DNA of 64,000 nt from contig BAAHQB010000348.1 in assembly GCA_054601695.1 (NCBI GenBank), positions 1-64,000 of the forward strand, read 5' to 3'. The position numbers and the translations under genes are program-made. Positions 15,438-30,852 of this stretch are shown here, piece after piece (position 1 is the first letter of the stretch; the number at the start of each line of letters is the position of its first letter). A model generated the notes under the pieces. That model did not search any database and had not been told where the DNA came from. It worked only from the letters and a program-made list of their open reading frames with translations. The stretch comes from Amorphochlora amoebiformis. Taxonomy: Eukaryota > Cercozoa > Chlorarachniophyceae.

Positions 15438-15626
15438 ATATATATATATATATTTATATATTATATATGTATATACATATATTGTTAATATGTATATATA
15501 TATATATATATTTTGTTATATATATATATATATGTATATATGTTAGATAATGTCTAATGTCTATATATATATTAGGACATGTATATATGATAATGTAATG
15601 TTTATAGATTTATATACATAGTAATG

Positions 15627-15676
<50 letters not shown>

Positions 15677-15724
15677 CCTAGGTAATTATACAGATATACA
15701 ATATTTATACATATTTCCCATCAG

Positions 15725-16121
15725 ACTGATCGTGTCAAGGCAACGATAAGGCACACGGTAATGGTTCACCATATATATATATATATATTCAATCTTCCTC
15801 GCTACCACAAAATCCACCAAAAAACACATATGATAATTTCATCACTATCTCAAGGTCCGAGCGCCTCCCAGCAACGTGTTAGGGTATAAAGCCTTCCATG
15901 GACTTGACGCCATGGTTTGCCTATTTTTCCGGCTTTTCGGCCTCAAGATGCCCGTTGCAGGTACATATTGATACTGGTTAGGGATAGGCCTTCGGGTTAC
16001 TTTTAGGGCTCAACTAGTCGGGGTAATAGTGCAAAAGTATATATATTCGTAAGAGTAATGTATATAGAAAGTGTCTTGTTACATACAAACACGAAGATAT
16101 GATTCGCACTTTTAAAATTTG

Positions 16122-16153
<32 letters not shown>

Positions 16154-16231
16154 TATTATATATACATATGTATACATATGTGCATGTAAACTAAATATAT
16201 ATGTTGATGTGTGTGTATAATATTATCTATG

Positions 16232-16290
<59 letters not shown>

Positions 16291-16725
16291 TATAAAAACA
16301 TTTTATGTATATATATTTATATATATGTAGATATAATATTACATATTTCTATGTCCTTATATGTATATGTATACATAATACATAATTATGTAAAAATATT
16401 AAAGCACATACATCCATTCATTAGTCCTGATAGTCCTGCTGCTAGTGTAATATTCAAATCTATTTTTCCATGCACAGCCGGATTGGACTCGTACAACTTT
16501 ACTGGTTTCGGTACAACCCCACCAACACACACACATTCGCTAACTACACCTCTAAACCTGCCTCTAGTATCTATCGCTTTCTGAAACCGTGTTTTGTTTA
16601 GACGCGGACATCAGCGCCGAGGTGAAGAAATTCATCCTCAGGTGGATTCTAATGACTCGGAAGACTGCAGGGAGAGATGGCCTAAATGCCATTGGCTACA
16701 CTTCGCAAGACTCGCTATCAAATGG
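15725..16725 (+). CDS. Copy 2, exons 16-19: middle region
   Basis: Exons are 15725-15757, 15855-15960, 16478-16510 and 16602-16725, with phases joining exactly (0-0, 0-1, 1-1, 1-2). Products include [25 protein letters not shown] and [13 protein letters not shown]. Copy 3 differs from copy 2 by a few bases only. I recognise no domain. The exon 17 segment has an aromatic-rich run ([10 protein letters not shown]) that could be a buried helix. Confidence 0.65.
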
Positions 16726-16888
16726 GTAGAAATGTTTATATTAATGATGTATTTATGTATGCAAGAAGTATAGATATAGATATTTATGTATATATGCATA
16801 TCAATATAATGATATGTACATATATTTGTGTGTATGTACAATGTCCCACCCCACCCCATGTGTACTCAAGATATATACACACAGGCAC

Positions 16889-16938
<50 letters not shown>

Positions 16939-17091
16939 TACATAAATTTATAAATATATACGTATACACCTATGTGTGTATATGTATACATATACGCATA
17001 TGTACACACATACATAGAGAAAATCCCTACATATCTATTTTATATCAATTATATACGGACATACATTACACTACATACATCTACGTTATAC

Positions 17092-17277
<186 letters not shown>

Positions 17278-17403
17278 GTATTTATATATAACTAATATAT
17301 TTATATATGTATATGTATGTATATATACACATATGTATACATATATATATATATACATCTATATTGATATATTTACATCCTGTATAAATATAAACATGTA
17401 TAG

Positions 17404-18768
<1,365 letters not shown>

Positions 18769-18854
18769 GTAAGTTTCTTAATGATGTGTATTTCTTGGTT
18801 TTATCTCGAGTTGTCTATCGCTCTTTCAACGCATGACTATGATCTCCACGTCAG

Positions 18855-19360
18855 TCTTGCTGAGAAGCTGGTTGGGCGGCTGTCGGAGGATGTTCCTGAT
18901 CGATTTTCGAGTCAGTTTGGGGACGTGTCTCTTATCACCTCCCCGGGGTTTTACGATCCACCTGAAACCCTATCCATCGCTGAGTCGGCTCAAACAGATT
19001 TATGTCATTTCGTCCACGTCCAGGGATCTCGTTCATCGAGAATGCGTCTTAACATATATGAAAAGGGTATCCTCCAACCTATTTCTGAGGACCAGGATAA
19101 TTTACACTCCACTGCACTTGATTTGTTCATCAACCGTGGCCTCAACTCCAAAGCTGTATTATCCTTGCCCGATTTCATGTACATCGCTAAATATAATTCA
19201 TACCCATAGCTTTCTATGACTAAGCTCACCCATATTAGCAATTCCCAAACCCTGCGTATCACATCGGATGAACAGTGGAAAGCTATGTCCCTGGAAACCA
19301 AATCTGCTTCGGAGTTTGCAAAGCTTGATGCCCTGATCATCACTAAGTGCGCGATTTCGA
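18855..19360 (+). CDS. Copy 2, exons 23-24: link into the LRR region
   Basis: Exon 23 (18855-19155) starts at a CAG acceptor that completes the split Thr codon of exon 22. Exon 24 (19210-19360) ends in ALIITKCAIS. Between copies 2 and 3, several codons differ only synonymously in this frame (for example CTA/TTA, TCG/TCA, CAT TTC/CAC TTT), which supports the frame. The intron between them (54 bases) is my choice among short alternatives. Exon 24 looks like a degenerate LRR. Confidence 0.58.
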
Positions 19361-19447
19361 GTAAGACTTCCTTAATTACTTTTATTTCTGTCCTCATCCC
19401 TCTTGATTCTCACTATGGTCGATATCTTCTTTCTCATTTTCCTTTAG

Positions 19448-20149
19448 TGCTCGAGATCGGGATGTTTTTGAAAAGGTTTCGAGATCTACGATGCCTACGT
19501 CTAGTTAATAATGACATATCGACGCTTCAGCCTGGGGTATTCACATAAACTGAATCGTATCCCGTTTGTCATTACCCTATAACCACGTTGGGGTGTCATA
19601 CTTTATGAATAGGGGTTTAAGTTTGTGGTCATACTCTGTGTAAGCAAAGGTTTTTTGGTAACTTCGTGGCCAATCCCATGTTTACTGCAGGTATTCGACC
19701 ACCTTAGCAGGCTGGAGATACTCGACCTTTCTTTTAATAGCATTGCGAGTATACCCTCTGACGTATTCAAAGCGTGCAAGAGCTTGCGAGAGGTAACGCA
19801 AAACCAATCCCGCATCCCGCTCACACTATTTCGAACTAACGCCAGCTTTGCTGCACTTTCTCATTTGTGTAATCCCAATTGTTCACATTCTGTACCAATC
19901 AGGTTTGTCTGGGTAATAATAAGATCCGTACACTGTCACCAAGGGCCTTCGAAGGCCTCTCTAATCTCAAGTCAGACCCATTTCCGTCCTCGGTTTCCAA
20001 TCAAACCTATTACACATTACAGTGTATATCTATATTTTGTATGCAGGTATGTTTTTAAACTGGTTTGTATTGTAAACACTGATCAGGAATTTGGGATTGG
20101 GAGATAACCAAATACATAGCCTCGCCAAGGGTGTGTTTCACGGACTAGA
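19448..20149 (+). CDS. Copy 2, exons 25-28: leucine-rich repeats
   Basis: Exons are 19448-19536, 19691-19792, 19903-19970 and 20087-20149, and phases chain exactly. Each encodes about one LRR: LRCLRLVNNDISTL, LEILDLSFNSIASIPSDVF, LGNNKIRTLSPRAFEGLSNL, LGLGDNQIHSLAKGVFHGL. The LxxLxLxxNxI pattern is the typical class of LRR found in extracellular and intracellular binding proteins. No signal peptide or membrane span is visible upstream, so an intracellular role is possible. Confidence 0.8.
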
Positions 20150-20275
20150 GTACACTTAACTCCCTAAAAATCCATTTATGTATTTTCAACACTCAATAAT
20201 TATATATATACATACATATATTATTTTAATACATATACATTTATCATATATACATATATATATATTATACATTTA

Positions 20276-20346
<71 letters not shown>

Positions 20347-20619
20347 TCTAATATACATACACATATACACACACATATTTAATATACAGAGAGATATGAA
20401 TATATTCCGTATATATACACATGTAGCCCACACACACATACATATACACACACATATACACATACATATTCATACATATACATATATCACGTATTTGTAG
20501 AGAGATGTTTAAGAGAAACAGAGCAGAATAGATACACACAAAGAGAGAGGGAGAGAGATAAATGTATTATTTTAAATATTTTTGTGTACAATAATTGTAT
20601 TCGTATATGTTCGCACACA

Positions 20620-20673
<54 letters not shown>

Positions 20674-20683
20674 CATTTATCTG

Positions 20684-20845
20684 TTCCTCACTTTCAGTCT
20701 CTCTCTTTGGGACACTCTTTTCTTGGTTTTTCCTTTATCTCTCTCCCTCTCTCTTTGCTTATCTCTCTAGGGAGAGACATAAAGGAAAACCAAGAAAAGA
20801 GTGTCCCAAAGAGAGAGACTAAAAGTGAGGAACAGATAAATGAGT
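20684..20845. repeat. CT/GA hairpin, about 70-bp arms, copy 2
   Basis: TATCTGTTCCTCACTTTCAG at the left is matched by its near-complement at the right. The arms run through AAGGAAAACCAAGAAAAGAG on the right side and its complement on the left, with a very short loop near 20770. Within the intron after exon 28. Confidence 0.85.
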
Positions 20846-21224
20846 ATATACAATATGTGTACATATGCATACACATACACACATGTGTACACATACACAT
20901 ACATGCACACATAAATATTCATATACACATGAAAATATATATAAGTGCATATATACATAGATAGATGCATATGTGTACCCATACATATATGTATGCAAGT
21001 ATGAGACACAGAGAGAGCTTGAGAGATAGGTGAGAAAAGGGAAATAGGACCGAGACAACGAGGAAGACAAACAACATATTGCATACATATGCATATACAT
21101 AATGTATACATAGATTTACATAAATATTATGTATTGCATAGATATACATATAGATACTAATACATGTACATATACATACATATAATTAATTAAAATAAAG
21201 TAATAGTTATAAAAATATATGCAT

Positions 21225-21325
<101 letters not shown>

Positions 21326-21477
21326 TATATACAGGCACACACACGTATATGTACATATACATACATACACACACATGCATATCATGACACATATATATTT
21401 ATATATGCATACACCTACACACATATACACATAACTATAAAATATATATGTATTATGTATTCATGAACAAGCAACAG

Positions 21478-21564
21478 TGTGAATACCGTTAGATCTTTGG
21501 AGGAATTGAACCTCTCGCAGAACAAGCTGCAACGCCTCCCTGTGGGACTCTTTCAAACACTCAG
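21478..21564 (+). CDS. Copy 2 LRR cassette exon ([15 protein letters not shown] type), first of two
   Basis: An 87-bp exon, phase 2 to phase 2, encoding one LRR ending [10 protein letters not shown]. It follows AG at 21477 and ends at GTATCC. Being symmetrical, it can be added or lost without changing frame. A second copy lies at 24390-24476 and a third in copy 3 at 50715-50801, each with the same upstream 600-700 bp. Confidence 0.75.
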
Positions 21565-21597
21565 GTATCCAAACACACCAAATAGATATACATTTGA

Positions 21598-21656
<59 letters not shown>

Positions 21657-21657
21657 A

Positions 21658-21689
<32 letters not shown>

Positions 21690-21690
21690 A

Positions 21691-21768
<78 letters not shown>

Positions 21769-21839
21769 CGTGTACACATGTAGATGTAAAGATAATCACA
21801 CAAATTGTATTGACGTATCTGTACGTATTTTTGTTATGA

Positions 21840-21892
<53 letters not shown>

Positions 21893-21997
21893 CAATTATT
21901 CTATGTTATAGATTATATATTTATTTATTCATATATACATATATATATATATATACATGTGTGTCTGTGGGTGTGTGTGTTTGTACATATGTATACT

Positions 21998-22115
<118 letters not shown>

Positions 22116-22618
22116 TGTACATATATTAATATTGTATTTATATGTGTACGTAATGTGTAACACCTTTAATTAATCTTAAGACATTTATTATTTAATACAT
22201 ATATATATATATATAAGCATATATATATATATGTATACAGTATACATATACATATATATATATATATATAATATTGATATCTATATAAATACATATTTAT
22301 GTATATAATTATTTTCCATATATACATATAGATATATATATATATATATAATATATATATATATATACATATATACGTGCGTGTGTGTGAGTGTATTTGT
22401 GTGTGTGTGTTCCCCATGGTCAAATCGTTGCGTCTTCATATCCCATAATTTGCTATATGCGTACATATATATATATATATATTAAATAAGATGAATGTAT
22501 ATATTGACATAACAAATATAATATATAGGTATGAATATATATATATATATATCAATATTTAGTATATATATATATATATTTATATGTGTGTATGTATATA
22601 ATGTTGAATAGAACAGAG

Positions 22619-22714
22619 TGTGAAACAGTACTCCACCCTTAGATTGCTCAGGAAGTTGGATCTCAGCAACAACCAGCTGCAGAGCCTTGACAAAGGGACG
22701 TTTGACGACCTCAA
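22619..22714 (+). CDS. Copy 2 LRR cassette exon (LRKLDLSNNQLQSL type)
   Basis: An LRR exon ending KGTFDDLK at donor GTAATC. Starting after the AG at 22618 gives 96 bp and a phase-2 to phase-2 exon. Its relatives at 25545-25630, 26815-26900, 49762-49847, 51812-51897 and 52882-52967 differ by one or two bases near the acceptor and do not keep that phase. Confidence 0.62.
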
Positions 22715-22825
22715 GTAATCACAAACCACCTACACAACCCCATGTGTGTATCCATGAAACAGTAACACTGTCCATACCCTTAAAGGGCTGGAGGTCAGGG
22801 GTAGGGCTAGGGATGGGGTTTAGGG

Positions 22826-22866
<41 letters not shown>

Positions 22867-22992
22867 TTAGATGTATAAATACAGTATACAGATAGAAATG
22901 CATAATATAGCATGTATATACAGTTAGATTTATACACGTATCTGTATCTGCGAATATGTGTATTTATATAAATCAGTATTATATGTAATATG

Positions 22993-23025
<33 letters not shown>

Positions 23026-23099
23026 GTAACACAAATATATTGATATATTAATATATATATATATATATATATATGTAACACAAATATATTGATATATTA

Positions 23100-23130
<31 letters not shown>

Positions 23131-23199
23131 TAGATATATATATATATTTGAATATTTTTGTGTACAATAATTGTATTCGTATATGTTCTTACACAAACA

Positions 23200-23253
<54 letters not shown>

Positions 23254-23266
23254 TTATTATTTATAC

Positions 23267-23346
<80 letters not shown>

Positions 23347-23399
23347 CATGTGTGTATAGGAACATATGTTATATTAGAGAATAGTAATATTGAAGAAGA

Positions 23400-23735
23400 G
23401 AATATTAAGAAAGAGAGTCGAGGATAGAAGAGAGAGAACTAAGGGGTTTAAACTGGGGAGAGAGAGACAAAGAGAGAGAGAGAGAGAGATGAGCGAGTAG
23501 ACAAGCGAAGAGAGAGAAAGAAGGGGGGACAGAGACAGAGGGAAGAGAGAGAGAGATAGAGAGATAGGCAAAGGGAGAGGGAGAGAGAGAAAGAAGGGGG
23601 GACAGAGACAGAGGGAAGAGAGAGAGAGAGATAGAGAGAGAGAGATGGAGAGATAGGCAAAGAGAGAGGGAGAGAGATAAAGGAAAACCAAGAAAAAGAG
23701 TGTCCCAAAGAGAGGGACTGATAGTGAGGAAGAGA
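23400..23735 (+). repeat. GA-rich tract, copy 2
   Basis: Purine-only tract of repeated AGAGAGAG and GGGGGGACAGAGACAGAGGG blocks. Its right end matches the right arm of the hairpin at 20684-20845. Confidence 0.8.
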
Positions 23736-24135
23736 TAAATGAGTATATACAATATGTGTACATATGCATGCATATACACATATGTGTATACATGCATATA
23801 CATACACACATAAATACTCAAATACACATATGCAAATATATATACATGCATACATATATTCATAGATATATGCATGTGTATACGCATACATATATGTATG
23901 CATGTATGAGACACAGAGAGAGCTTGAGAGATAGGTGGGAAAAGGGAAATAGGACCGAGACAACGAGGAAGAAAAACAACATATTGCATACATATGCATA
24001 TACATATGCATACACGTACATAGATTTATACAAATATTATGTATTTGCATACATATACATATAGATACTAATACATGTACATATACATACATATAATGAA
24101 TTAAAATAAATTAATAGTTATAAAAATATGTGCAT

Positions 24136-24218
<83 letters not shown>

Positions 24219-24389
24219 TATATGCACACATACATACATATATACAGGCACACACACGTATATGTACATATACATACATACACACACATGCATATCATGA
24301 CACATATATATTTATATATGCATACACCTACACACATATACACATATCTATAAATATATATGTATTATGTATTCATGAACAAGCAACAG

Positions 24390-24476
24390 TGTGAATACCG
24401 TTAGATCTTTGGAGGTATTGAACCTCTCGGGTAACAAGCTGCAACGCCTCCCTGTGGGACTCTTTCAAACACTCAA
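24390..24476 (+). CDS. Copy 2 LRR cassette exon ([15 protein letters not shown] type), second
   Basis: An 87-bp symmetrical LRR exon, nearly identical to 21478-21564. It arose by direct duplication of about 20840-21564, offset by roughly 2.9 kb. It differs at the solvent-exposed positions of the LRR (EVLNLSGN against EELNLSQN). Confidence 0.74.
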
Positions 24477-24546
24477 GTATCCAAACACACCAAATATATA
24501 TACATTTGAATATACATATATATATATATATATATTTATATGCATT

Positions 24547-24653
<107 letters not shown>

Positions 24654-24859
24654 TGTGGAGATATAAAGACAATCGCACAAATTTGTTGATGTATCTATAC
24701 GTATTTTTGTAACTAAAAACATATGAGTATATATATATATACATATATGTATATATATATATATATATATAATTATTCTATGTTATAGATTATATATTAT
24801 TTATTCATATATATATATATATGTATATATATATGTGGGTGTGTGTACTACTAGAGGAT

Positions 24860-25031
<172 letters not shown>

Positions 25032-25035
25032 TGAA

Positions 25036-25074
<39 letters not shown>

Positions 25075-25481
25075 TATATCATGTACATATGTTAATATTG
25101 TATTTATATGTGTCCGTAATGTGTAAGACACCTTTAATTAATCTTAAGACACCTATGATTTAATATATAGATACATATATATATATATATATAATACTGA
25201 TATCTATGTAATATATAAATACATATTTATGTATATAATTATTTTATCTATATATATGTATATGTATATATATATGCATATATATAAATATATATTCATA
25301 CATACGTGTGTGTGTGTGTGTGTGTATGTATTTGTGTGTGTGTTCCCCATGGTCAAATCGTTGCGTCTTCATATCCCATAATTTGCTATATGCGTAGTTT
25401 TATATATTATATAAGATGAATGTATATATTGACATAACAAATATAATATATATATATATATATATATATCAATATATAGAG

Positions 25482-25512
<31 letters not shown>

Positions 25513-25544
25513 ATATAATGTTGAATTAAACCGAGTGTGAACAG

Positions 25545-25630
25545 TACTCCACCCTTAGATCGCTCAGGAGGTTGCATCTCAACAACAACCAGCTGCAGAG
25601 CCTTGACAAAGGGACGTTTAACAACCTCAG
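25545..25630 (+). CDS. Copy 2 LRR cassette exon, phase uncertain
   Basis: Encodes LRRLHLNNNQLQSL then KGTFNNL and ends at donor GTAATC. With the visible AG at 25544 the exon is 86 bp and starts phase 0, whereas its neighbours end phase 2. A one-base loss relative to 22619-22714 may have made this a dead exon, or the upstream join is different. Confidence 0.5.
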
Positions 25631-25729
25631 GTAATCACAAACCACCTACACAACCCCATGTGTGTATCCATGAAACAGCAACACTGTCCATACCCTTAAA
25701 GGGCTGGAGGTCAGGGGTAGGGCTAGGGA

Positions 25730-26035
25730 TGGGGTTTAGGGTTAAGGGTTAGGGGTTAGGGTCAGGGCTAGTTAGGGTTAGATAATAGTTGACGTATCTC
25801 AACGCTAAGCATGGGTGACCCTGGGGTAAGGATCAGGTGAAGATTAGGGTAAGGGTTAGGGCAAGGATTAGGGTAGGGGTTAGGGTAGAACTATGGTAAG
25901 GATTAAGGGAAGGATTGCTAAGGATCATGGAGTAGGTAAGATTTAGGGTAAGGATTAAGGTAAGGATAAAGGGAAGGACTGGGGCTAAGATTAGGCTAAT
26001 GATTAAGGGGGGTTGAACTCATATCGAATATATAT
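25730..26035 (+). repeat. Degenerate TTAGGG-like array in an LRR intron, first
   Basis: Many TTAGGG, GTTAGGGT and AAGGATTAGGG variants, starting about 100 bases after the LRR exon at 25545-25630. Confidence 0.8.
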
Positions 26036-26430
26036 ATTGTTAACGCGGTGGTATTGTGGACAGTGGTCCGATTGAAGTCTTTCCGAATTCTGATTTTAAA
26101 TTTCCATGTTGCATGGCTACTTGCTCTTGACTACAAACGAAGAGGGTACTCATGGGTAACATTAGGCGTGACATGCCGTGACGTCACCGAGATAGCGTAA
26201 CGTCACGCTTTGTCATGGTACCACGAAAGCCCATTTCTACCGGGTACCGACGGGTACCACCGGGTAATACCGGGTACAACCGGATGATACGATCTCCGAA
26301 CGATCTCCAGAGTCTCCATCGATCTCGAGCGGTCTATATTAGGGCTACGATAACGTTTCAATACTGTTCAGACATCTACTCATCGAGCTGCATTTACTGA
26401 TGCTATCTGTATTATTGTATCTCTGCACTA
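26036..26430 (+). mobile_element. SINE-like element, family B, first
   Basis: Starts ATTGTTAACGCGGTGGTATT, close to the head of family A, then TGGTCCGATTGAAG in the B-box place. The body is different and includes degenerate ACCGGGTA repeats (about 26240-26280). Follows a TTAGGG-like array. Confidence 0.45.
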
Positions 26431-26814
26431 ACCATATATATATATATATATAACATGTAACAAATTTTATATATAAATATATATATAAAATATATATATA
26501 TATATGCATATATATTATTTCTATATATATTGCCTATGTATATATATAAATATATGTATAAATATATTTTTATATGTATAAATACAGCATACATATACAA
26601 ATGCATAATATAACATGTATATACAGTTAGATTTATATATCTGTGTATCTATGAATATGTGTTTATATAAATCAGTATTATATGTAATATATGTATACAT
26701 ACATACATATATATAATAAAAATACATTGATATATTGATATATATATATATATGGATATATGTTTGTACATATATATATGTTATCGCATATTGAATTGAG
26801 ACGAGTGTGATCGG

Positions 26815-26900
26815 TATTCCACCCTTAGATTGCTCAGGAAGTTGCATCTCACCAACAACCGGCTGCAGAGCCTTGACAAAGGGACGTTTGACGACCTCAA
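26815..26900 (+). pseudogene. Copy 2 LRR cassette exon lacking an acceptor
   Basis: Same LRR cassette as 25545-25630 (LRKLHLTNNRLQSL). The base pair before the expected exon reads GG instead of AG, so no acceptor is present at that position. Probably a dead exon duplicated with its surroundings, offset by about 1270 bp. Confidence 0.5.
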
Positions 26901-26994
26901 GTAATCACAAACCACCTACACAACCCCATGTGTGTATCCATGAAACAGCAACACTGTCCATACCCTTAAAGGGCTGGAGGTCAGGGGTAGGGCT

Positions 26995-27300
26995 AGGGAT
27001 GGGGTTTAGGGTTAAGGGTTAGGGGTTAGGGTCAGGGCTAGTTAGGGTTAGATAATAGTTGACGTATCTCAACGCTAAGCATGGGTGACCCTGGGGTAAG
27101 GATCAGGTGAAGATTAGGGTAAGGGTTAGGGCAAGGATTAGGGTAGGGGTTAGGGTAGAACTATGGTAAGGATTAAGGGAAGGATTGCTAAGGATCATGG
27201 AGTAGGTAAGATTTAGGGTAAGGATTAAGGTAAGGATAAAGGGAAGGACTGGGGCTAAGATTAGGCTAATGATTAAGGGGGGTTGAACTCATATCGAATA
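26995..27300 (+). repeat. Degenerate TTAGGG-like array in an LRR intron, second
   Basis: Almost identical to 25730-26035; part of the tandem duplication of the LRR cassette. Confidence 0.8.
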
Positions 27301-27307
27301 TATATAT

Positions 27308-27700
27308 ATTGTTAACGCAGTGGTATTGTGGACAGTGGTCCGATTGAAGTCTTCCCGAGTTCTGATTTTAAATTTCCATTTTGCATGGGTACTTGCTCTT
27401 GACTACAAACGAAGACTGTACTCATGGGTAACATTAGGCGTGACATGCCGTGACGTCACCGTGATGGCGTAATGTCACGATTGGTCATGGTACCACGAAA
27501 GCCCGTTACTACCGGGTACTGACGGGTACCACAGGGTAATACCGGGTACGACCGGATGATATATATCTGATCTATCTCCAGAGTCTCCATCGATCTCGAG
27601 CGGTCTATATTAGGGCTACGATAACGTTTCAATACTGTTCAGACATCTACTCATCGAGCTGCATTTACTGATGCTATCTGTATTATTGTATCTCTGTACT
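27308..27700 (+). mobile_element. SINE-like element, family B, second
   Basis: Duplicate of the element at 26036, carried in a tandem duplication of about 1270 bp with its LRR exon and TTAGGG-like array. Confidence 0.45.
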
Positions 27701-27739
27701 AACCATATATATATATATATATATATATATAACATGTAA

Positions 27740-28480
<741 letters not shown>

Positions 28481-28696
28481 TTGGTGCAAACTGTGGTGAG
28501 TGTATGTTAAATGCATATATATTAATAAATAATATATATATATATATATGTAAAATTAACTGAATTCCATGATTTAGCACATATATGTGTCCAGAAAGGT
28601 TAAATACGATAGTTTAGCAATGTAATAAACACATACTCATTCATTCCAATATGTACATCCATATTAACACATTCATATGTATACAATGCTTGTCAG

Positions 28697-28865
28697 GAGT
28701 GGAGATTGAACCAGACCTTCCAACCATTCGGAATCGTATGGTAGGAAGCTTTAACCAAAACCTACCGAGTTTCCTAGATCCCTCTCAAGTGTGCTAATCA
28801 TGCTTTTATGTAGCGCGAAACCCCAGAGGAGAGAGAAAAACGACTTGAATCCGAATACTCAGAAG
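28697..28865 (+). CDS. Copy 2 tail exons, first set
   Basis: Exons 28697-28740 (VEIEPDLPTIRNRM) and 28814-28865 (RETPEEREKRLESEY), phase 1 to 0 to 1. The second is strongly charged. The pair is repeated at 30157-30328 and in copy 3 at 54482-54651. A short intron of about 73 bases joins them. Confidence 0.68.
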
Positions 28866-29067
28866 GTAACAACCTTAGCCTTAGACCTAACCTTACTCTC
28901 AGCCCTAAGGTTAGTCTCAGCCTTAGCCTTAGGGCTATCGTTGTCTAGCCCCAGCTGTGGGCTTAGGCTACGTAGGCTTAACCCTAGACTTAGCTTAGGG
29001 TTATGGTTAGGGTTAGTATGGTTAGTATGTTTAGTATGGTCAGCAGTAGGGTTCGGGTTAGGGTTAG

Positions 29068-29070
<3 letters not shown>
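28866..29070. repeat. CCTTAG/TTAGGG inverted array after a tail exon, first
   Basis: Begins with CCTTAG-type units and ends with GGTTAGGGTTAG, so the two halves are roughly complementary and could fold back. Begins right at the donor of the tail exon. Confidence 0.72.
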
Positions 29071-29135
<65 letters not shown>

Positions 29136-29268
29136 TATTAAATATGTTACCCTTTAGGATAAAAATATATATATATATGCTATATACTAATATACATGAA
29201 TGACCAATGTTTACTGTTCAAAGGCTTAAATACAATCTTTAAATGGAATGGTGGTAATAGTCACTCAG

Positions 29269-29328
29269 AGCCGAGAGAGGCGAAACAGAGCCTCTTCTAC
29301 TCTTTCGACCCTCTATTCTCCACGCACC
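29269..29328 (+). CDS. Copy 2 tail exon before a CT tract, first set
   Basis: After AG at 29268 the frame reads [17 protein letters not shown], completing a split codon from 28865. The frame then runs into a CTCTCT tract and stays open to 29703. No clear donor is visible, so the true end is unknown; this may be the terminal exon. Confidence 0.5.
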
Positions 29329-29560
29329 TCTCTCTCTCTCTCTCTCAAGGCGCTACATTTACCTCGCTCCTCTCCCTTTCTCTCTTTGTCTCTTTGTATT
29401 TCTCTCTTCACCCCATCTCTCTCTTTCTGCCTTGCATCTCCTTCCTCTCTTTCGTCTCTTTCCTCTCTTTCCTCTCTTTCCTCTCTTTCCTCTCTTTCCT
29501 CTCTTTCCTCTCTTCTCTCTTTTCCCTGTCTCTTTGTGTCTCTCTTTCGTTTGCCGTTAA
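29329..29560 (+). repeat. CT-rich tract with CTCTTTC units, first
   Basis: (CT)n then several CCTCTCTTTC decamers. Follows the tail exon at 29269. Could be an intron or 3' UTR. Confidence 0.75.
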
Positions 29561-29704
29561 TCAGCCTTTGGTCTTTTCCCTTCTATTTTTCATGCTTGAT
29601 ATCTGTCTAACCCTTCCTATTGGTGCATGTATATCTCTTCCTCTCTCTTGCTCTCTGCCTCTCAAAATTCCTCTCCTTGTGAGTGTCTGTTGTTATATGT
29701 TATA

Positions 29705-29751
<47 letters not shown>

Positions 29752-29784
29752 ATATATAATATATATATATATATAAAATATATA

Positions 29785-29831
<47 letters not shown>

Positions 29832-29877
29832 CATGTTATTATGTAATATAACATATATATATATATATATATATATA

Positions 29878-29914
<37 letters not shown>

Positions 29915-29977
29915 TACAATTATTAGTAAAATAGTGCAAACTGTGGTGAGTGTATGTTAAATATATATATATAAATA

Positions 29978-30014
<37 letters not shown>

Positions 30015-30156
30015 ATTAACTGAATTCCATGATTTAGCACATATATGTGTCCATAAAGGTCAAATACGATGGTTTAGCAATGTAATAAACACATACTCAT
30101 TCATTCCAATATGTACATCCATATTAACACATTCATGTGTATACACTGCTTATCAG

Positions 30157-30328
30157 GAGTAGAGATGTACCCAGACCTTCCAACCATTCGGAATCTTATG
30201 GTAGGAAGCTTTAACCAAAACCTACCGAGTTTCCTAGATCCCTCTCAAGTGTGCTAATCATGCTTTTATGTAGCGCGAAACCCCAGAGGAGAGAAAAAAA
30301 CGACTTGAATCCGAAAACTCCTCAAAAG
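30157..30328 (+). CDS. Copy 2 tail exons, second set
   Basis: Duplicate of the set at 28697: exons 30157-30200 (VEMYPDLPTIRNLM) and 30274-30328. Lengths are 44 and 55 bp, and phases are the same. Either alternative 3' ends or a tandem duplication of the gene's tail. Confidence 0.62.
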
Positions 30329-30525
30329 GTAACAACCTTAGCCTTAGACCTAACCTTACTCTCAGCCCTAAGGTTAGTCTCAGCCTTAGCCTTAGGGCTA
30401 TCGTTGTCTAGCCCCAGCTGTGGGCTTAGGCTACGTAGGCTTAACCCTAGACTTAACTTAGGGTTATGGTTAGGGTTAGTATTTTTAGTATGGTCAGCAG
30501 TAGGGTTCGGGTTAGGGCTAGGGAT
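30329..30525. repeat. CCTTAG/TTAGGG inverted array after a tail exon, second
   Basis: Same as 28866-29070, in the second tail set of copy 2. Confidence 0.72.
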
Positions 30526-30767
30526 ATACATACACATACATATATATATATATACACACATATATATACATACACATAATATATATATATATATGGATGT
30601 ACATGTTTATAAATATTGTTTTGGTGTACATATGTGCATACAAACATGTTACCCTTTAAGATAAAAAATGTGTTTGTGCTATACACTAATATACATGAAT
30701 AACCAATTTTCACCTTTTAAAGGCTTAAATCCAATTTCTAAATGGAATGGTGGTAATAGTCACTCAG

Positions 30768-30821
30768 AGCCGAGAGAGGCGAAACAGAGTCTCTTCCACT
30801 CTTTCGACCCTCTATTCTCCA

Positions 30822-30827
<6 letters not shown>
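30768..30827 (+). CDS. Copy 2 tail exon before a CT tract, second set
   Basis: Same as 29269-29328, with AG at 30767 and frame [17 protein letters not shown], then a CT tract. End uncertain. Confidence 0.45.

Positions 30828-30852
<25 letters not shown>

Noticed and set aside
25537-25752. 71-residue frame starting VNSTPPLDRSG
   Set aside because: It runs in the wrong frame through an LRR exon and on into the intron and TTAGGG-like array. Repetition in copies reflects duplication.
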